Under the pieces are notes generated by a model. That model was given only the letters and a program-made list of their open reading frames with translations. It did not search any database and had not been told where the DNA came from. From Chloranthus sessilifolius (lineage: Eukaryota; Streptophyta; Magnoliopsida; Chloranthales; Chloranthaceae), in contig CM037587.1 in NCBI GenBank assembly GCA_021018995.1, positions 67,909,604 to 67,973,603 of the forward strand: DNA of 64,000 bases, given 5' to 3'. A program made the position numbers and the translations under genes. Below are positions 23,790 to 35,756 of this stretch, one piece after another (position 1 is the first letter of the stretch; the number at the start of each line of letters is the position of its first letter).

Positions 23790-25102
23790 CTCCTTCACTA
23801 CGTAACTTTTGCATGAGATCATATACGTAAAAAGGCGAGAAAACCCTTCTGATACACACACATTTTTGGTATACATATATATATATATTTTATTTTTGTT
23901 GTCATTTTTTCTTCTTTCTATACTTATAAAAAGGAAAACATGCTAGTCATCACACCGACTTTTTTGAGATGTGGTGCAAGTGATACAAAAGGCAGTTATA
24001 TATACCTATACAGATCTATTTTTTTGGTTTATGTATTATCTCCTCTTTTTTTCTTCTTTTTTTTCTTCTCCCCCTTTTTTTTTATTCCTTAAGCAATGGG
24101 TGATATTTTGAGAAACCTTGGGTCCACCTTTGAACATGGTCAACCCCCCCTTTTTTGGAGTCGGACCTGGATGAGTTTCCGAATTTGCCAAGGCCGAAAT
24201 ATTGATCCCTTTGGATTAAGTTAAACCTTTCTCCTTACATCGGGTCATACGTTTGACAGTGTGAGTTTCACAAAGATAATTCTGGTCGGGACCCGATTCG
24301 ACCCCAGTCGGACAAGAGGGTACAGGAAGAGTAACAAAAGGGTTCCTAAAACATCAATCTTTTCAATCAGTCCAACCCTTTCTTTTTCAATTTTTTTCTC
24401 TCTTCTTTTTTTTTTATCTCCCCCTTTTTTACCCGTGGTGCCCTTTCGGGTTTTCACCATGTCCATGGGTTCAGCTCTCTTACCCCAAGCACCCTTTCGG
24501 GTTTTCACCTGGTCCGCACAAGCCCGCTGTTTTTACCCGTAATGCCCTTTTGGGTTTTCACTACGTCCATCTTGCTTTAAGCTTGTATTTTTATTTTATT
24601 ATATATATATTTTATTCTTTTTATTATTTTTTCAAGAGCCACGACATAGACGTCGATTCCGTCATAGCTGGCTGGATGGGGTTCTGGTGTCATCTCACGA
24701 CTCTACTCGTGTTGACTTAATAGATATTATGACTGCTTGCGAACCTACAATGAGGGCTTCCTTCAGGGTGTAGCTTGGCCATGGGTTAGGTTAGGATTTC
24801 AAGGAATGCTGGGCTAAAAGGGTTTCCTTGATACGACTTCATTTTTCTCAACATACTTTCTTCCTTGGGGGTTTTTACTGTACATGCCCTGTGATTCTTC
24901 TATACGCACCTTTTTTATTATTCTTTTTCCTCCATTTCAGGTAATCTCTTTTTTTTGAGGTTTTGCTTTTTCAATTTTTTTGGATTTGATAGTAACTTTA
25001 TGCACATGCATCTTTTCTCTCTCTTTTTTTGGTATACGTACACGTATATATATTTTTTTGGAGGGAATGGTTTATTGAAGGAAAAGCCCAGGCTCAAATG
25101 GG
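23790..25102. other. C interval after unit 2: T-rich tracts, short repeats, conserved block
   Basis: No gene is recognised. It contains a TA microsatellite (about 23874-23890), T/C tracts (24040-24085, 24390-24430), three copies of a roughly 50-bp unit with CCCTTTCGGGTTTTCACC-like cores (24428-24570), and a block containing CCACGACATAGACGTCGATT (24639-24658). The last two have clear matches in B at 61077-61265 and 61337-61356. Element D interrupts this interval at 25107. Confidence 0.65.
24428..24570. repeat. CCCTTTCGGGTTTTCAC repeats (C)
   Basis: Three copies of a unit with ACCCGT..., GCCCTTT(C/T)GGGTTTTCAC and (A/T)CGTCC-like ends, spaced about 50-55 bp. ACCCG and CGGGT within a unit can pair. 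B has the same repeats at 61077-61265, so the sequence is conserved between families, unlike the palindromes. Confidence 0.7.
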
Positions 25103-25107
25103 GTAGC
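25103..25107. repeat. Target-site duplication of D, left copy
   Basis: GTAGC directly before D's 5' LTR. The same five bases follow the 3' LTR at 38175-38179. Confidence 0.92.
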
Positions 25108-25394
25108 TGTTGAGAACTGGAAAATACCATTTTCCACCCCTTAACTTGGGTCTTGATAGACCTTTGAGAGAACTAAATAAGTGTTTTTAGCGTTTGTTTT
25201 ACAGCTAACAATAAAGACAGGCTTAACCCTGAAAGCAGCTTAAAAGTACCAAAAAGAGGATGACTCATGCTAATCTAGTGGAAGAAGGAGAAGGAACAAC
25301 CTCACTGATTTTCCAAATGCCTTAACTAAAGAGGACAAAGGCCTGGTTTCAACCTGGAAAGAGGTTTGGAGCTATTCGAATAGAAGAATGCATT

Positions 25395-25525
25395 ACAGAA
25401 TGCTTTTCGAAAAGAACCTGAACTTTTCGAAAAGAACCTGAACTTTGCGAAAAGAACTAAAAGCTCCAGGCTTAGTTTTCGAAGAGCACATGAACTCTTC
25501 GAAAGGATTCCTGACCTATTCGAAA
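25395..25525. repeat. TTCGAAAAG short repeats in D's LTR
   Basis: Six or so copies of CTTTTCGAAAAG or variants (CTTTGCGAAAAG, CTCTTCGAAAGG), some in direct repeats with AACCTGAA between. TTCGAA is self-complementary. The same motif is dense at 32786-33085. Confidence 0.8.
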
Positions 25526-25824
25526 AGAAGAGAACTCCTTGTAACAAGACCAGCTGTCTTGAAAAGAGCTTCAAGTCACAAGTTCTCCAAACTGTGTGAA
25601 ATGGTATTCTTAAGATTCCCAGCATTTGCAAGGGTAATTTAGTAATCTCTGCACGTGCCCCAATGCATTTAAAAACCCAGGGACATTCCAGAAGATTTTG
25701 AGCACGAACTAAAGGCATATTCCACCCCATGTGAACACACGAAGATGAAATTACTTGGCAAGAACTTCTAGAAGCTCTAAAAAATTTTTGAATTTCATAA
25801 CAGAATTGATGCTTCTGTCACCTG

Positions 25825-25925
25825 ATTGGCTGAACGAGATCAAGCAATTCTGATTGGCTAAAATAGATCTAGATCCTTGTGCTCGACTCCTATTGGTTGG
25901 TACAGATCTAACAAATTCTGATTGG
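25825..25925 (+). promoter_or_regulatory. CCAAT-box array in D's LTR promoter
   Basis: Four ATTGG boxes (CCAAT on the other strand) start at 25825, 25853, 25892 and 25921, within 100 bp and just upstream of the TATA box. CCAAT boxes are known NF-Y sites in eukaryotic promoters. Confidence 0.65.
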
Positions 25926-25956
25926 TTAATACACATCTGAGCTGGACTTAGGGAAA

Positions 25957-25967
25957 ACTATAAATAG
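25957..25967 (+). promoter_or_regulatory. TATA box of D's 5' LTR
   Basis: AACTATAAATAGA about 33 bp after the last CCAAT box, in a classical plant promoter layout. The LTR end and primer site follow about 1 kb downstream. Confidence 0.75.
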
Positions 25968-26968
25968 ACGATCCATTTGTCCAATTTGGGTATCCAGAAT
26001 TTGAGTTTCATTTCTGCTGCCCCATTTCCAATTCAGATCAAGATAGCTTGTCTGAAGCTTCTGTAATACCCTAGCTTTTATTTGTAACTGAGAGCTGTGA
26101 GATGCTTCTGTAATTCAAGTGAGAATTGTATTCAAGACTACAAATCCGAAAGATGTTTAAGCTGTGCTCTGTAATTGTAATGGTGAATTTGAAAAGGTTG
26201 CTGTGAACAGTACATTCTCAATTGGATTCGTGTTGAGGGTTCGGTGTGATCTTATTCATTAGATTCCTTTAGATTTACTATTTTTAAAGCAATTTCCCTT
26301 AATTCATTATCCCTGTGAGAATTAGCGTTTGTAACCTAACTTCTCACAGCATTTGTAGTGGTGTTTTTGCTCTGAATCAAGGATTCTGATTGAAGACTAT
26401 TGGATGGTCTGTGTCCATTTAAGTGGACAGACCATAGCCATAAATTCAACTCTAATCCTTGAGTTAGATTACTTTCTCTTGCATCTATGCTGGTAGCCAG
26501 ATGAAGATTGGATAATATCTCATGTGTTTTACATTTATTCTCATTCTGTAATCAAGTACTAAATCGAAGTTAGATATCATTTCTCCATTCTTATTAATTT
26601 ACATCAAATCTCCCCGACTCAGATCTGGATCATTTAGTTTAATTTTTACTTTTATCATTTAGTTAATGTGACAAATTCAACCTCCTCCCATCTTATGTGC
26701 TTTGTAGATAGGATCAGAGGTCAGATCTGGTAGCTCAGATCTGAAGGTTTATCTTACATTTTAAATCAATTCCCTGTGGACAATCTTTTACTCACTTACA
26801 TTTAAAACTTGCTACAATTGGCCCTGATCTTGCAGGATAATTAAGTTCTCTCTGTGCTGATATTTTCTTTATTCTTTTTAGTTTTCCAAATTCATTATAA
26901 TTCATCATTTGCAAATCTGTTTTCAAAACACAAATAAATCATGCACACTTAGAATAGCAACAAGTTTT

Positions 26969-26986
26969 TGGCATTGTTGCCGGGGA
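26969..26986 (+). promoter_or_regulatory. Primer binding site of D (tRNA-Asp type)
   Basis: TGGCATTGTTGCCGGGGA, six bases after the LTR end. It is close to the Athila primer site TGGCGCCGTTGCCGGGGA, complementary to the 3' end of tRNA-Asp. Confidence 0.85.
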
Positions 26987-27168
26987 ATAGATTTTAAAAT
27001 TGGTAGACCTAAGTTTTTTTTTTTATTATTATTAATTAATACATCAGTGCTAACTGTTCTATTGTTTAAATTTGTGCAGTTATTCCTATACATTTGAGCG
27101 TGGAATCTATTATAGAAGGAATACTGAAGGTTTGCTTTGCATAATTTTAATCTCTATTTCTGTGTTGT

Positions 27169-28610
27169 ATGTTTGGTAGGAGGACTCTCAATCCTGAGAT
27201 TGTCCCTCTGAATTTAGAAGTTGAAAGGATACTAAGTACCAGACAAATATCACAGAATTTTGCTGAGACTGCTACTATGGGTGAGCAACCTAGACTTTTG
27301 AGGGATTACTTTGCACCTGGTGCATATAATTCTCCATTTTGTATCCAATTTCCTACTATTGAAGGAAATTATGAGATCAAATCATCAACTATCCAGATGC
27401 TTCCTTCCTTCCATGGTTTGAGTAAGGAAGATCCATACAAGCATGTGGATGAATTTTTGTCTCTTTGTACAACATTCAACATAGCTGGACTTGGTCCAGA
27501 GGCAACCAAGCTTAGGCTCTTTCCTTTTTCATTAAAAGACAAAGCTAGAGCATGGATGTCCATGTTTGCACCAAATAGTATCACTTCTTGAAATGATTTG
27601 CAATGTCAATTTTTAGCCAAATACTTCCCTATGTCTAAAACCAGCCAGTTGAGACAAAATATTGTTTCTTTCTCACAACAATCAACTAAAACTTTTCATG
27701 AAGCATGGGAAAGGTTTAAAGAACTTTTAAGGCAATGCCCTCATCATCAAATTCCCCGATGGCAGCTTGTTCAAAGCTTCTATCAGGGAATTGATCAAAA
27801 GGGCAAGAATATGATAGATGCTTCCTGTGGAGGCACCTATTTGCAAAAAACAGTTGAGGAGGTCTGGGACCTATTTGAAGTTATTGGTGAAAATTCAACT
27901 CAACAAGAATCTTTGTCAAGAGACATGGAGAATCCTGCTCAGTTGAACATTCAGCAGACCACCAAGGGAAAGATTTATGAGGTGAATGAGTTGGAAAGGA
28001 AGATGGATAATTTAACCACCAAGTTTGATAGATTGATGGACTCACTTAAAAATCCAATGGTTGCTAGAGTAGAGGAGGCATGTCTGATATGCCAGTCCCC
28101 TACTCATTCCCATGATCAATGTCCAGCTGCACCACAGTTCCCAGATCTAGTGGTGGAGCAAGCTCATGATGCTCAATCATTTGGACAGATGCAGTCAAAT
28201 GAATATGCATGGAGAGGGCACCCCAATTTAAGGTGGAGCCAGGGCAATTATCAATCACAATAGCAGCAGCAACCAAAGAATCAAATACCTTTCAAAACTG
28301 CTCAGCCTTACCAGCAGAATTTTTATACCAAGCCAAATTTTCAGCAGCCCATTCGACAACAGATGGCACAACCTGTGCAGCAATCTGCTCTAGTTCAAAC
28401 CCCTTCCAGATTCCCTTCTTTTGAAGACCAAGTTCTAAATTCACTCCAAAATTTAGGGTCTTTAACTCAGACTGTAAACTTTCACAGTCAGAGCATAAAG
28501 AAGATTGAAGAAACATTGGGTCAACTTTCAAATACTTTGGCCAAAAGAGAGGAAGGCAGGTTACCCAGCCAACCTTTGAACAATCCTAAAGGACAGTTCA
28601 TAGTTTGAGA
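27169..28610 (+). pseudogene. Element D gag
   Basis: Athila-type Gag, which would form the particle and bind RNA. It starts MFGRRTLNPEIVPLNLEV. A retrotransposon gag domain follows (KIEDPYKH-like GLSKEDPYKHVDEFLSLC, then FPFSLKDKARAWM, then FHEAWERFKELLRQCPHH), with a CCHC-like knuckle CLICQSPTHSHDQCP near 28080-28125. A Gln-rich stretch and the conserved QVLNSLQNLGSLTQTV area follow. The ATG at 27169 is about 180 bp after the primer site. Broken copy. Confidence 0.88.
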
Positions 28611-29049
28611 TGCCTCTGTTTCACATGAAGTAAAAGCTATCACTACCTTGAGAAGTGGAAGAGTTGTAAATAACAATGTGAATCCTGAAAAAGGAGAAGA
28701 AAAAATTGAGGAAACTGCTAGAGATATGCAGCAGGAGCAGCATGATGTTAGCATTAGGGGTACTGATGTACCTCAGAAAAATAAAAAAAATGAAAAAACA
28801 AAAAATTAAAACAATTATGGTGATGATTCTAAAGCTATAAATGAAGGACTAGTTCCTCATTTGCCATTTCCCCATGCCATGAAATCTGTATCCCCTTTTG
28901 ATAAAGGGAATACAAAAATAGATGAAATGATGGAGACTTTCAAGCAAGTCAAGATAAATATACCTTTGCTTGATACAATCAAACAAGTCCCAGCATATGC
29001 AAAATTTTTGAAAGATATTTGCACTCACAAAAGACAATCTAGGATATAG

Positions 29050-29634
29050 TTATCTAAGAAGGTCTTTACTGCAGAAAGAGTTCAACAGATTTTGTCCATT
29101 GCCACACCTCCTAAACTTCAAGATCCTGGAATCCCCACAATCCCTTGCATTATTGGGGAACATACCATTGAAAAGGCTTTATTAGATTTGGGTGCTAGTG
29201 TCAACCTGCTTCCATATTCTGTATATGAGAAACTAGGTTTGGGAGAGTTAAAACCCACTCATATGGTGCTACAACTAGCAGACAGATATGAAAGAAAGCA
29301 AGTTGGGATGATTGAGGATGTATTGGTAGGGGTAGATAAGTTTTTCTACCCCGCTGATTTTTTGGTATTGGACATGGAACCTACAAAAAGCAGAACTTCC
29401 ATCCCTGTCATTTTGGGGAAACCATTCCTGGCTACAGCCAATGCTTGCATTCAATGCAGGTCTGGTATTATGGAAGTATCTTTTGGAAATATGAAGGTAA
29501 AGTTAAATGTCTACAACGCAGTTACACAGCCCCAATTTAATTCTGAGGAATGCTTTCTTGTTGATTTGTTGGATGAACTGGTAGAAGAAACTTTACCACA
29601 GTTTTTGCAGTGTGAAGATTTAACCACATTTTAA
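29050..29634 (+). pseudogene. Element D protease
   Basis: Retropepsin-like aspartic protease that would cut the polyprotein. The region reads PTIPCIIGEHTIEKALLDLG, then ASVNLLPYSVYEKLGLGELK, LADRYERKQVG, and VILGKPFLATANACI. The usual D-[ST]-G triad appears here as DLGAS, as in many Athila copies. It ends near 29634. Part of a broken polyprotein. Confidence 0.85.
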
Positions 29635-29824
29635 AGATGCTTGGAGAAATGCTGTGGAAGAAACAGTTTGTACCTCAAAGTCTGAGGAGGTTAATGCTGT
29701 GCAAGGAACTCATGATCAATCAGCAAGGTTATCTTCATGGAAACCATCCATCCTTCCCCTTCCACAAACAGCCAAGGTACCTTTGTTACCTTCTTTCTCT
29801 CCCACGATGTAGAAACAAGCTTGA

Positions 29825-31025
29825 TTGTCAGAAAATTTGAAATATATGTTTTTAGGAGACCATAAAACATTGCCTGTGATTATTTCTTCTTCCCTCACTG
29901 AGGAGCAGGAGGAGTTGTTGATTGTATTGAAACAGCATAAGAAGGCAATTAGCTGGACTATTGCTAATTTGGGAGGAATCAGTCCAGCTGTTTGCATGCA
30001 TAAAATTCACTTGGAAGAAGATGCAAAGCCTTCTAGCGAAATGCAAAGGAGGCTGAATCCTCATATGCAAGAATTGGTCAGGAAGGAGGTTGTTAAGTTA
30101 TTGGATGCAGGGGTCATTTACCCCATCTCAGATTCAGCTTGGGTGGCACCTACACAGGTGGTACCTAAGAAATCAGGGATTACTATGGTAACCTCAGATT
30201 CTGGTGAGCTCATTTCAACCAGACAAACCACTGGTTGGAGGGTCTGTATTGATTACAGAAAGCTCAATACAATGACCAAAAAAGACCATTTCCCTCTTCC
30301 ATTCATTGATCAAATTTTAGATAAGCTAGCAGGAAAAGCTTATTATTGTTTTCTTGATGGTTACTCTAGTTACAACTAGATTCTTGTGTATTCACAAGAC
30401 CAAGAAAAGACCACATTCACTTGCCCCTTTGGCACTTTTGCCTATAGGAGAATGCCTTTTGGTCTTTGTAATGCTCCTGCTACCTTTCAAAGATGCATGT
30501 ACTCCATTTTCTCTGATATGATTGACCAATTTATGAAGATTTTTATGGATGATTTTTCAATATATGGAGACAGTTTTGCCCAGTGTTTACATCATCTCAA
30601 CTTGGTATTACAGAGATGTGAAGAAACTAATCTAGTTTTGAGCTGGGAGAAGAGCGATTTCATGGTCACCCAAGGCATTGTCCTTGGCCATGTTGTCTCC
30701 CACAAGGGCATTGAGGTGGACAGAGCAAAAATTGATTTAATTACACATTTGCCACCTCCCAAAACTGTTAAACAAATCAGAAGTTTTCTGGGGCATCTTT
30801 GGATTTTGAGGTTCATTAAGGACTTCAGTAAAATATCCAAGCCTCTTTGTCATTTATTGTTCCAAGATGTTCCTTTTGTTTTCAATAATGAATGCCTGAA
30901 GGCATTTGAATTCTTAAAAAATTATTTGATTTCAGCCCCAATACTACAGTCTCCAGATTATTCACTGCCTTTTAAGCTGATGTGTGATGCATCAGATTAT
31001 ACTTTGGGAGCTGTTCTTGGGTAGA
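29825..31025 (+). pseudogene. Element D reverse transcriptase
   Basis: Athila RT. Landmarks in order: RRLNPHMQELVRKEVVKLLD with AGVIYPISDSAWVAP (about 30050-30150), GWRVCIDYRKLNTMTKKDHF (about 30233), CFLDGYSSYN (about 30349), FGTFAYRRMPFGLCNAPATF (about 30428), and the catalytic FMDDFSIYGD (about 30541). The thumb and connection follow (FLGHLWILRFIKDFSKISKP). It would copy genomic RNA to DNA in the particle. Broken copy. Confidence 0.9.
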
Positions 31026-31325
31026 GAAAGGATAAGCTGCCTCATGTCATAGCTTATGCCAGTAGATCAATGATTGATGCACAGCTCAACTACACAACAA
31101 CTGAGAAAGAGCTGTTGGCAGTTGTTTTTACCTTGGAAAAGTTCAGGTCATATGTTTTGGGTTCACAAATTGTGTTCACTGACCACTCAGCCCTGAAATA
31201 CCTTCTGTCTAAGAAGGATACCAAACCAAGATTAATCAAGTGGATCCTCCTATACAGGAGTTTGATTTGCAGATTAAAGATAAAAAGGGTGTGAAAAATG
31301 TGGTGGCTGACCCACATCTAGAATT
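31026..31325 (+). pseudogene. Element D RNase H
   Basis: RT-linked RNase H region of Ty3/gypsy type: [20 protein letters not shown] with the catalytic glutamate area, then [19 protein letters not shown]. Athila has a single RNase H, in contrast to the dual RNase H of the Tat elements around it. Broken copy. Confidence 0.85.
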
Positions 31326-32695
31326 CTAATCTTTGAGATTGATAGGCTGCCTATCAATGAATCTTTTCCTGATGAGCAACTTTTTGCTATCAATGTACAC
31401 ACCCCTTGGTTTGCAAATATAGTCAACTTTTTGGCTACTGGAAGGACCCCTCAACACTGGAATAAAATGGATAAAGATCTTTTCTTCTCAAAGGTTAAAT
31501 ATTTTATTTGGGAGGATCCTTATTTGGTCAAGATTTGTGCAGACCAAATAATTAGAAAATGTGTCCATGAAGAAGACTTTCATAGCATACTCTCCATGTG
31601 TCATGAACAGGCCTGTGGAGGTCATTTTAGTGGAAATAAAATTGCTACAAAAGTTTTGTAGTGTGGATTTTATTGGCCCACACTCTTCAAAGATGCATTG
31701 CAGCACTGTAAGTCTTGTCAGAACTGCCAGAGATTGGGCAACATTTCCAAGCGAAATTCAATGCCTTTACAGCCCATTTTGGTAGTTGAATTGTTTGATA
31801 TTTGGGGGATAGATTTTATGGGACCTTTCCTCCCTCAAATGGTTTTTATTTCATTTTAGTAGTTGTGGATTATGTATCCAAATGGGTTGAAGCCACAGCC
31901 ACTAAAACCAATGACCATAGAGTTGTCTTGAAATTCTTAAAGGACAACATCTTTTCCAGGTTTGGTTCCCTCAGAGCCATTATCAGTGATGGGGGAAGCC
32001 ATTTTTGTAACAAGCATTTTGAAGTTCTATTAAAAAAGTACTTTGTGACTCATAGAGTAGCTACTCCATATCATCCACAAACCAGTGGACAGGTGGAGAT
32101 TTCCAACAGAGAACTCAAACATATACTGGAAAAAACTGTGAAGAAGGACAGAAAAGATTGATCCCTTAAACTGAATGATGCATTGTGGGCATATCGGACA
32201 ACCTATAAAACCCCAATTGGCATGTCCCCATTCAGATTGGTCTATGGTAAAGCATGCCATTTACCAGTGGAGTTAGAATATAAGGCCTTTCGGGCTATTA
32301 AAACCTTGAACATGGATCTTATTACTGCTGGTAATCATAGGAAACTTCAGCTTGCTGAGTTGGAAGAGCTGAGGATGGATGCATACACCAATGCAAGAAC
32401 TTATAAAGAAAAAGTTAAGGCTTTCTATGACAAGAATCTGCTGAGAAAAGAGTTCATAGCTGGCTCCAAGGTATGGCTATTCAACTCAAAACTTAAGTTT
32501 TTTCCTGAAAAGCTGAGATCCAGATGGGAAGGGCCATATACTGTCATTCAAGCATCTCCTTCTGGGGCTGTCGAAATTATGGACCCAAGTGATGGGAGAA
32601 CCTTGAAAGTAAATGGTCAGAGGCTCAAACCATACATTGAAAATACCCTGGAGCCTGTGCTGATCATCTACCATCAAGAGCCTCCACAAATCTGA
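31326..32695 (+). pseudogene. Element D integrase
   Basis: Zinc-binding N-terminus ([27 protein letters not shown]-like area near 31710), then a DD-x-E core: WGIDFMGPF area near 31804, [15 protein letters not shown] near 31980, and [15 protein letters not shown] near 32077. It continues with [20 protein letters not shown] and a C-terminal domain with [20 protein letters not shown], ending at 32695. It would insert the cDNA. Broken copy. Confidence 0.9.
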
Positions 32696-33357
32696 TGTTA
32701 AACAACTGTATCATATGTACTTTACTTGTGTTTGTTTTGTAGTTTTTGCATAGTTTATTTCTCTCTATTTTTTTAGTCATACACTCAATTCGAGAAGTCT
32801 ACAATATGTGAAAAAAAAACAATTCGCAAAAAAAACAAATTCATTTCGAAAAGTTTAATTTCCTTTTCGAAAAGAATGATTTGCTTTTCGAATAGATGGT
32901 TCTGATGCCTTTTATTTTTCGAAAAGTTGTTTCTGAAGCCATTTGCTTTTCAAATGGTACTGATGCCATTCTCCTTTGTAAAAAGGACTGTTTTGAACTT
33001 TTCGAAGACTCTAAAGATGCTTTGCGAAAATCGTTTTGAGCATATTTAAACCCTTTCGAAGCAAGGGTTTCATATTCGAAAGCCTTCCCAGAGTGTCTTG
33101 TGTCGCAGAAAACCCATTTTCCTTCCATCCCTGCGGTTTTAGAGTTCGCATCCACCTTCATATTTGCCCCAATCGTGATTAAGCTTGAAGAGAGGGATCC
33201 TTTACTTCGATTCTCGAGGATTTAATCAAGTTAATTTCAAATATTTCAAGCAAAACCCTAGATTTCGGTATTTTTCTGTGCATATCCTCTGTTTGTGTTT
33301 TGCAAAGTTAATTTCTGTATCAGCATACATTGTGTGAAATTCAAACAAAGTTTTAAA
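32696..33357. other. D spacer between pol and the 3' ORF, rich in TTCGAA motifs
   Basis: About 660 bp without a gene. From 32786 to 33085 it holds roughly ten CTTTTCGAAAAG-like motifs, the same as in the LTR. The leader of the 3' ORF follows. Confidence 0.7.
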
Positions 33358-35756
33358 ATGGGGAAAGCTGAAAAATCACTGGCTGCAATGTTCCTGAAGT
33401 CGTCTGCTAAGAAAGTTAGCAAACCCTCCACAAAAGGAAAAGCCAAAACCTCAACCAAGAGGAAACTGTCGATGGATAAAGCTGATAAGATTGAAAAAGG
33501 GAAGAAGGTTAAACATGAGGAACCCATCCCAGTCGCTGACCCTAGTCCTGAACCTGAGTTTCCTCCTCTTCCTATGCATTTGGTAATGGCAAACCCTTTC
33601 ATTGAACCTCAAAAGCTGATCCCAGAGCTTATTGTTGATGAAACCTTTTTCTTGAACAAACCTGAATGTAAGCTATCCTTGAACTACATCAGGGATGCTT
33701 CACTGAGCAATATCCTAACCCCTCTTCCAGAGAAAATCTATCCATGAATGGTGAGATTATGGTACCAAAACATGGTAAAAGTGACTGAGAAGGATGCTGA
33801 TGTCCCTACTCTTGTAATTTTCATTGATGATTGCGATTTAACAGTCACTTATGAAGACATTGGAAATACCTTGGGAATTCCATTTCAACATGATCCGGTT
33901 GGCCCTTTGCACTTTGCAAGATGTTCTTTAGAGAAATGGTGCACATCTAACCAAGGCATAGTTGAATCAAGTACCCATCATGAGGAGAGACTTAGCACCT
34001 CAATTTATGCTGATGGATTCCATTTTAAGAGGATGTTTTTATGTCACTGGGCACAGCCAGGAAAGAAGAACACTCATTTTGGAGGCTCTCTTTCATTTTT
34101 GAAAGGGACAATTCTTCAATGCCCCTATGCTAATTTTTGAAGCCATGGCTGACATCAGTGTTAAGATGAAGAAGGAACAGAAAATAGCTGGAATACCATT
34201 TGGTAGGCTGATCACAGCCCTACTAAAAGCCAAATTTGACATTGATGAGCAAGAGCCATTTGAGATTATCTCCCCTCACGCTTTTGGGAAGAGGGCTTGG
34301 ACTACAAGCCAAACCATGTTGAATAGAATGAGGGAAGAGGTTGAGCCAGCCCCTGCAGCTGCCCAAGAATTTGCTATACTGCACCGAGGTGACCAAATTT
34401 CTTTAGTCAGACCTATTTCACTTGCAAATGACATTGAACCACTATCATTCGAGGTGCCCAAATTTCACTCAAGCACCCATTGTTGAAGTGGTCATCATCT
34501 TACCCACTTCACCTAGCACAACTCCTATTCCTTCACCCATTCCAGCAGTCCCATCACTCATAACCACCATAATCCCAATTGCAGATTCTCCCTCTACACC
34601 AACCACTCCAGCCATACTTACACCACCAATTTCCCCTAACAATGTCCAAGATATGGCCACAGATTTTGTTGAACAATCTCCTAGCACTCCCCTTTTTCAA
34701 AGCTTCTCAGGTTCACCTGCTCATTCAACTCATACACCTGAAATCACTCATACCCTTGAACCTGAGATATTCACAACAGAGGCCTATTCATCGTTGATGG
34801 GAGCTATCTTGGAGAACATTGGACTTGAATCTATACCTATACCTGACCCTCCTCATTTCACCCATTTGGCTACTTCTCCCTTTACAGCCATTTCACCCAT
34901 TGCCCCTCAACCATCTACTTTGATTTTACCAGCCCCTAATTTGCATACCACACCCACACATGATGCAATTAGCCAAATCTTTACCTCTCTCCAATCCATC
35001 CAAGCCCAACTACAGATCAACACAGACAACCACTCTGTGACAAATTTCATTCTCCAAACCTTGACCTCCACATCCCAAACAACCACCTTAGCCACTGTAC
35101 CTTCTGTTTCTGACCAAGCAACCCAAACAGATCTGGAGGTAATAGTTTTAGATCCACACATCCCCACTGTGTCTGACCATGCTACCCAATTCGAACCTGA
35201 GGCAATACTTTTGGATTCACCTACACCCATCCCCACTGTCTCTGCTTAAGCCACACAAACTGACCCTGAACTAGTGCTTGTAGATTCCCCTTCCCCCACT
35301 GCTGGAATACATCTGGTCCCCTACCATCCATTCCCATCCCACATTTTGCCACTCTTAAAAGGGTTATGGAAGATAACCCTTACATCTTTCGCGACGTCCT
35401 TAAGGGGATTGCCGATTTCCACACTTACATCAAAACCCCTTATGAATACCAGATTCGGACACTAGAGCTGTTCATGAAATTTGAAAGAGAGAAGATGCAG
35501 GACCTGTTGGGCCAAAGTTACCATGTTGCAAGCACAGCTTGAACAAGAAAAATTGAGAGCTACTAGACTTACAAAATATATTGGCCTCACCAAAAAGATC
35601 AAATCTAAGGAATACACCGAGCTGCAAGCCACAATCCAGGAGAAGGCTAAATCGAGTTCAGACTCTAATACTGACTCAAGTTCTGACACTAACAGTGATT
35701 CCAGTTCTGATCCCATTGAACCAACTTATGATACAGATTTTGACCCCGGTTATTAG
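33358..35756 (+). pseudogene. Element D extra 3' ORF (Athila env-like/ORF2 type)
   Basis: Extra coding region after pol, as is usual in Athila elements (historically called env-like; function unproven). It begins MGKAEKSLAAMFLKSSAKK with a Lys-rich, nuclear-signal-like stretch (KRKLSMDKADKIEKGKKVKH). It goes on to a folded part (KPECKLSLNYIRDASLSNIL, then YEDIGNTLGIPFQHDPVGPL, then PFGRLITALL), and has a long Pro/Thr/Ser-rich second half. It ends in an acidic Ser/Asp tail. No signal peptide or clear membrane segment is visible. Broken in several places. Confidence 0.75.

Larger units (their letters stand above)
25108..26962 (+). repeat. Element D 5' LTR
   Basis: It starts TGTTGAGAACTGG and ends AGAATAGCAACA. 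It contains a TTCGAA-rich repeat area, a CCAAT-box array, a TATA box (25957-25967) and R/U5. Its first about 540 bp and last about 120 bp match the 3' LTR. Confidence 0.92.

Noticed and set aside
26969-26986. tRNA gene remnant
   Set aside because: Only 18 bases matching a tRNA 3' end; this is the primer binding site of D.
33358-35756. Retroviral envelope gene in D
   Set aside because: The extra 3' ORF of Athila is called env-like, but no signal peptide, cleavage motif or clear membrane segment is visible; named only as the family's extra ORF.
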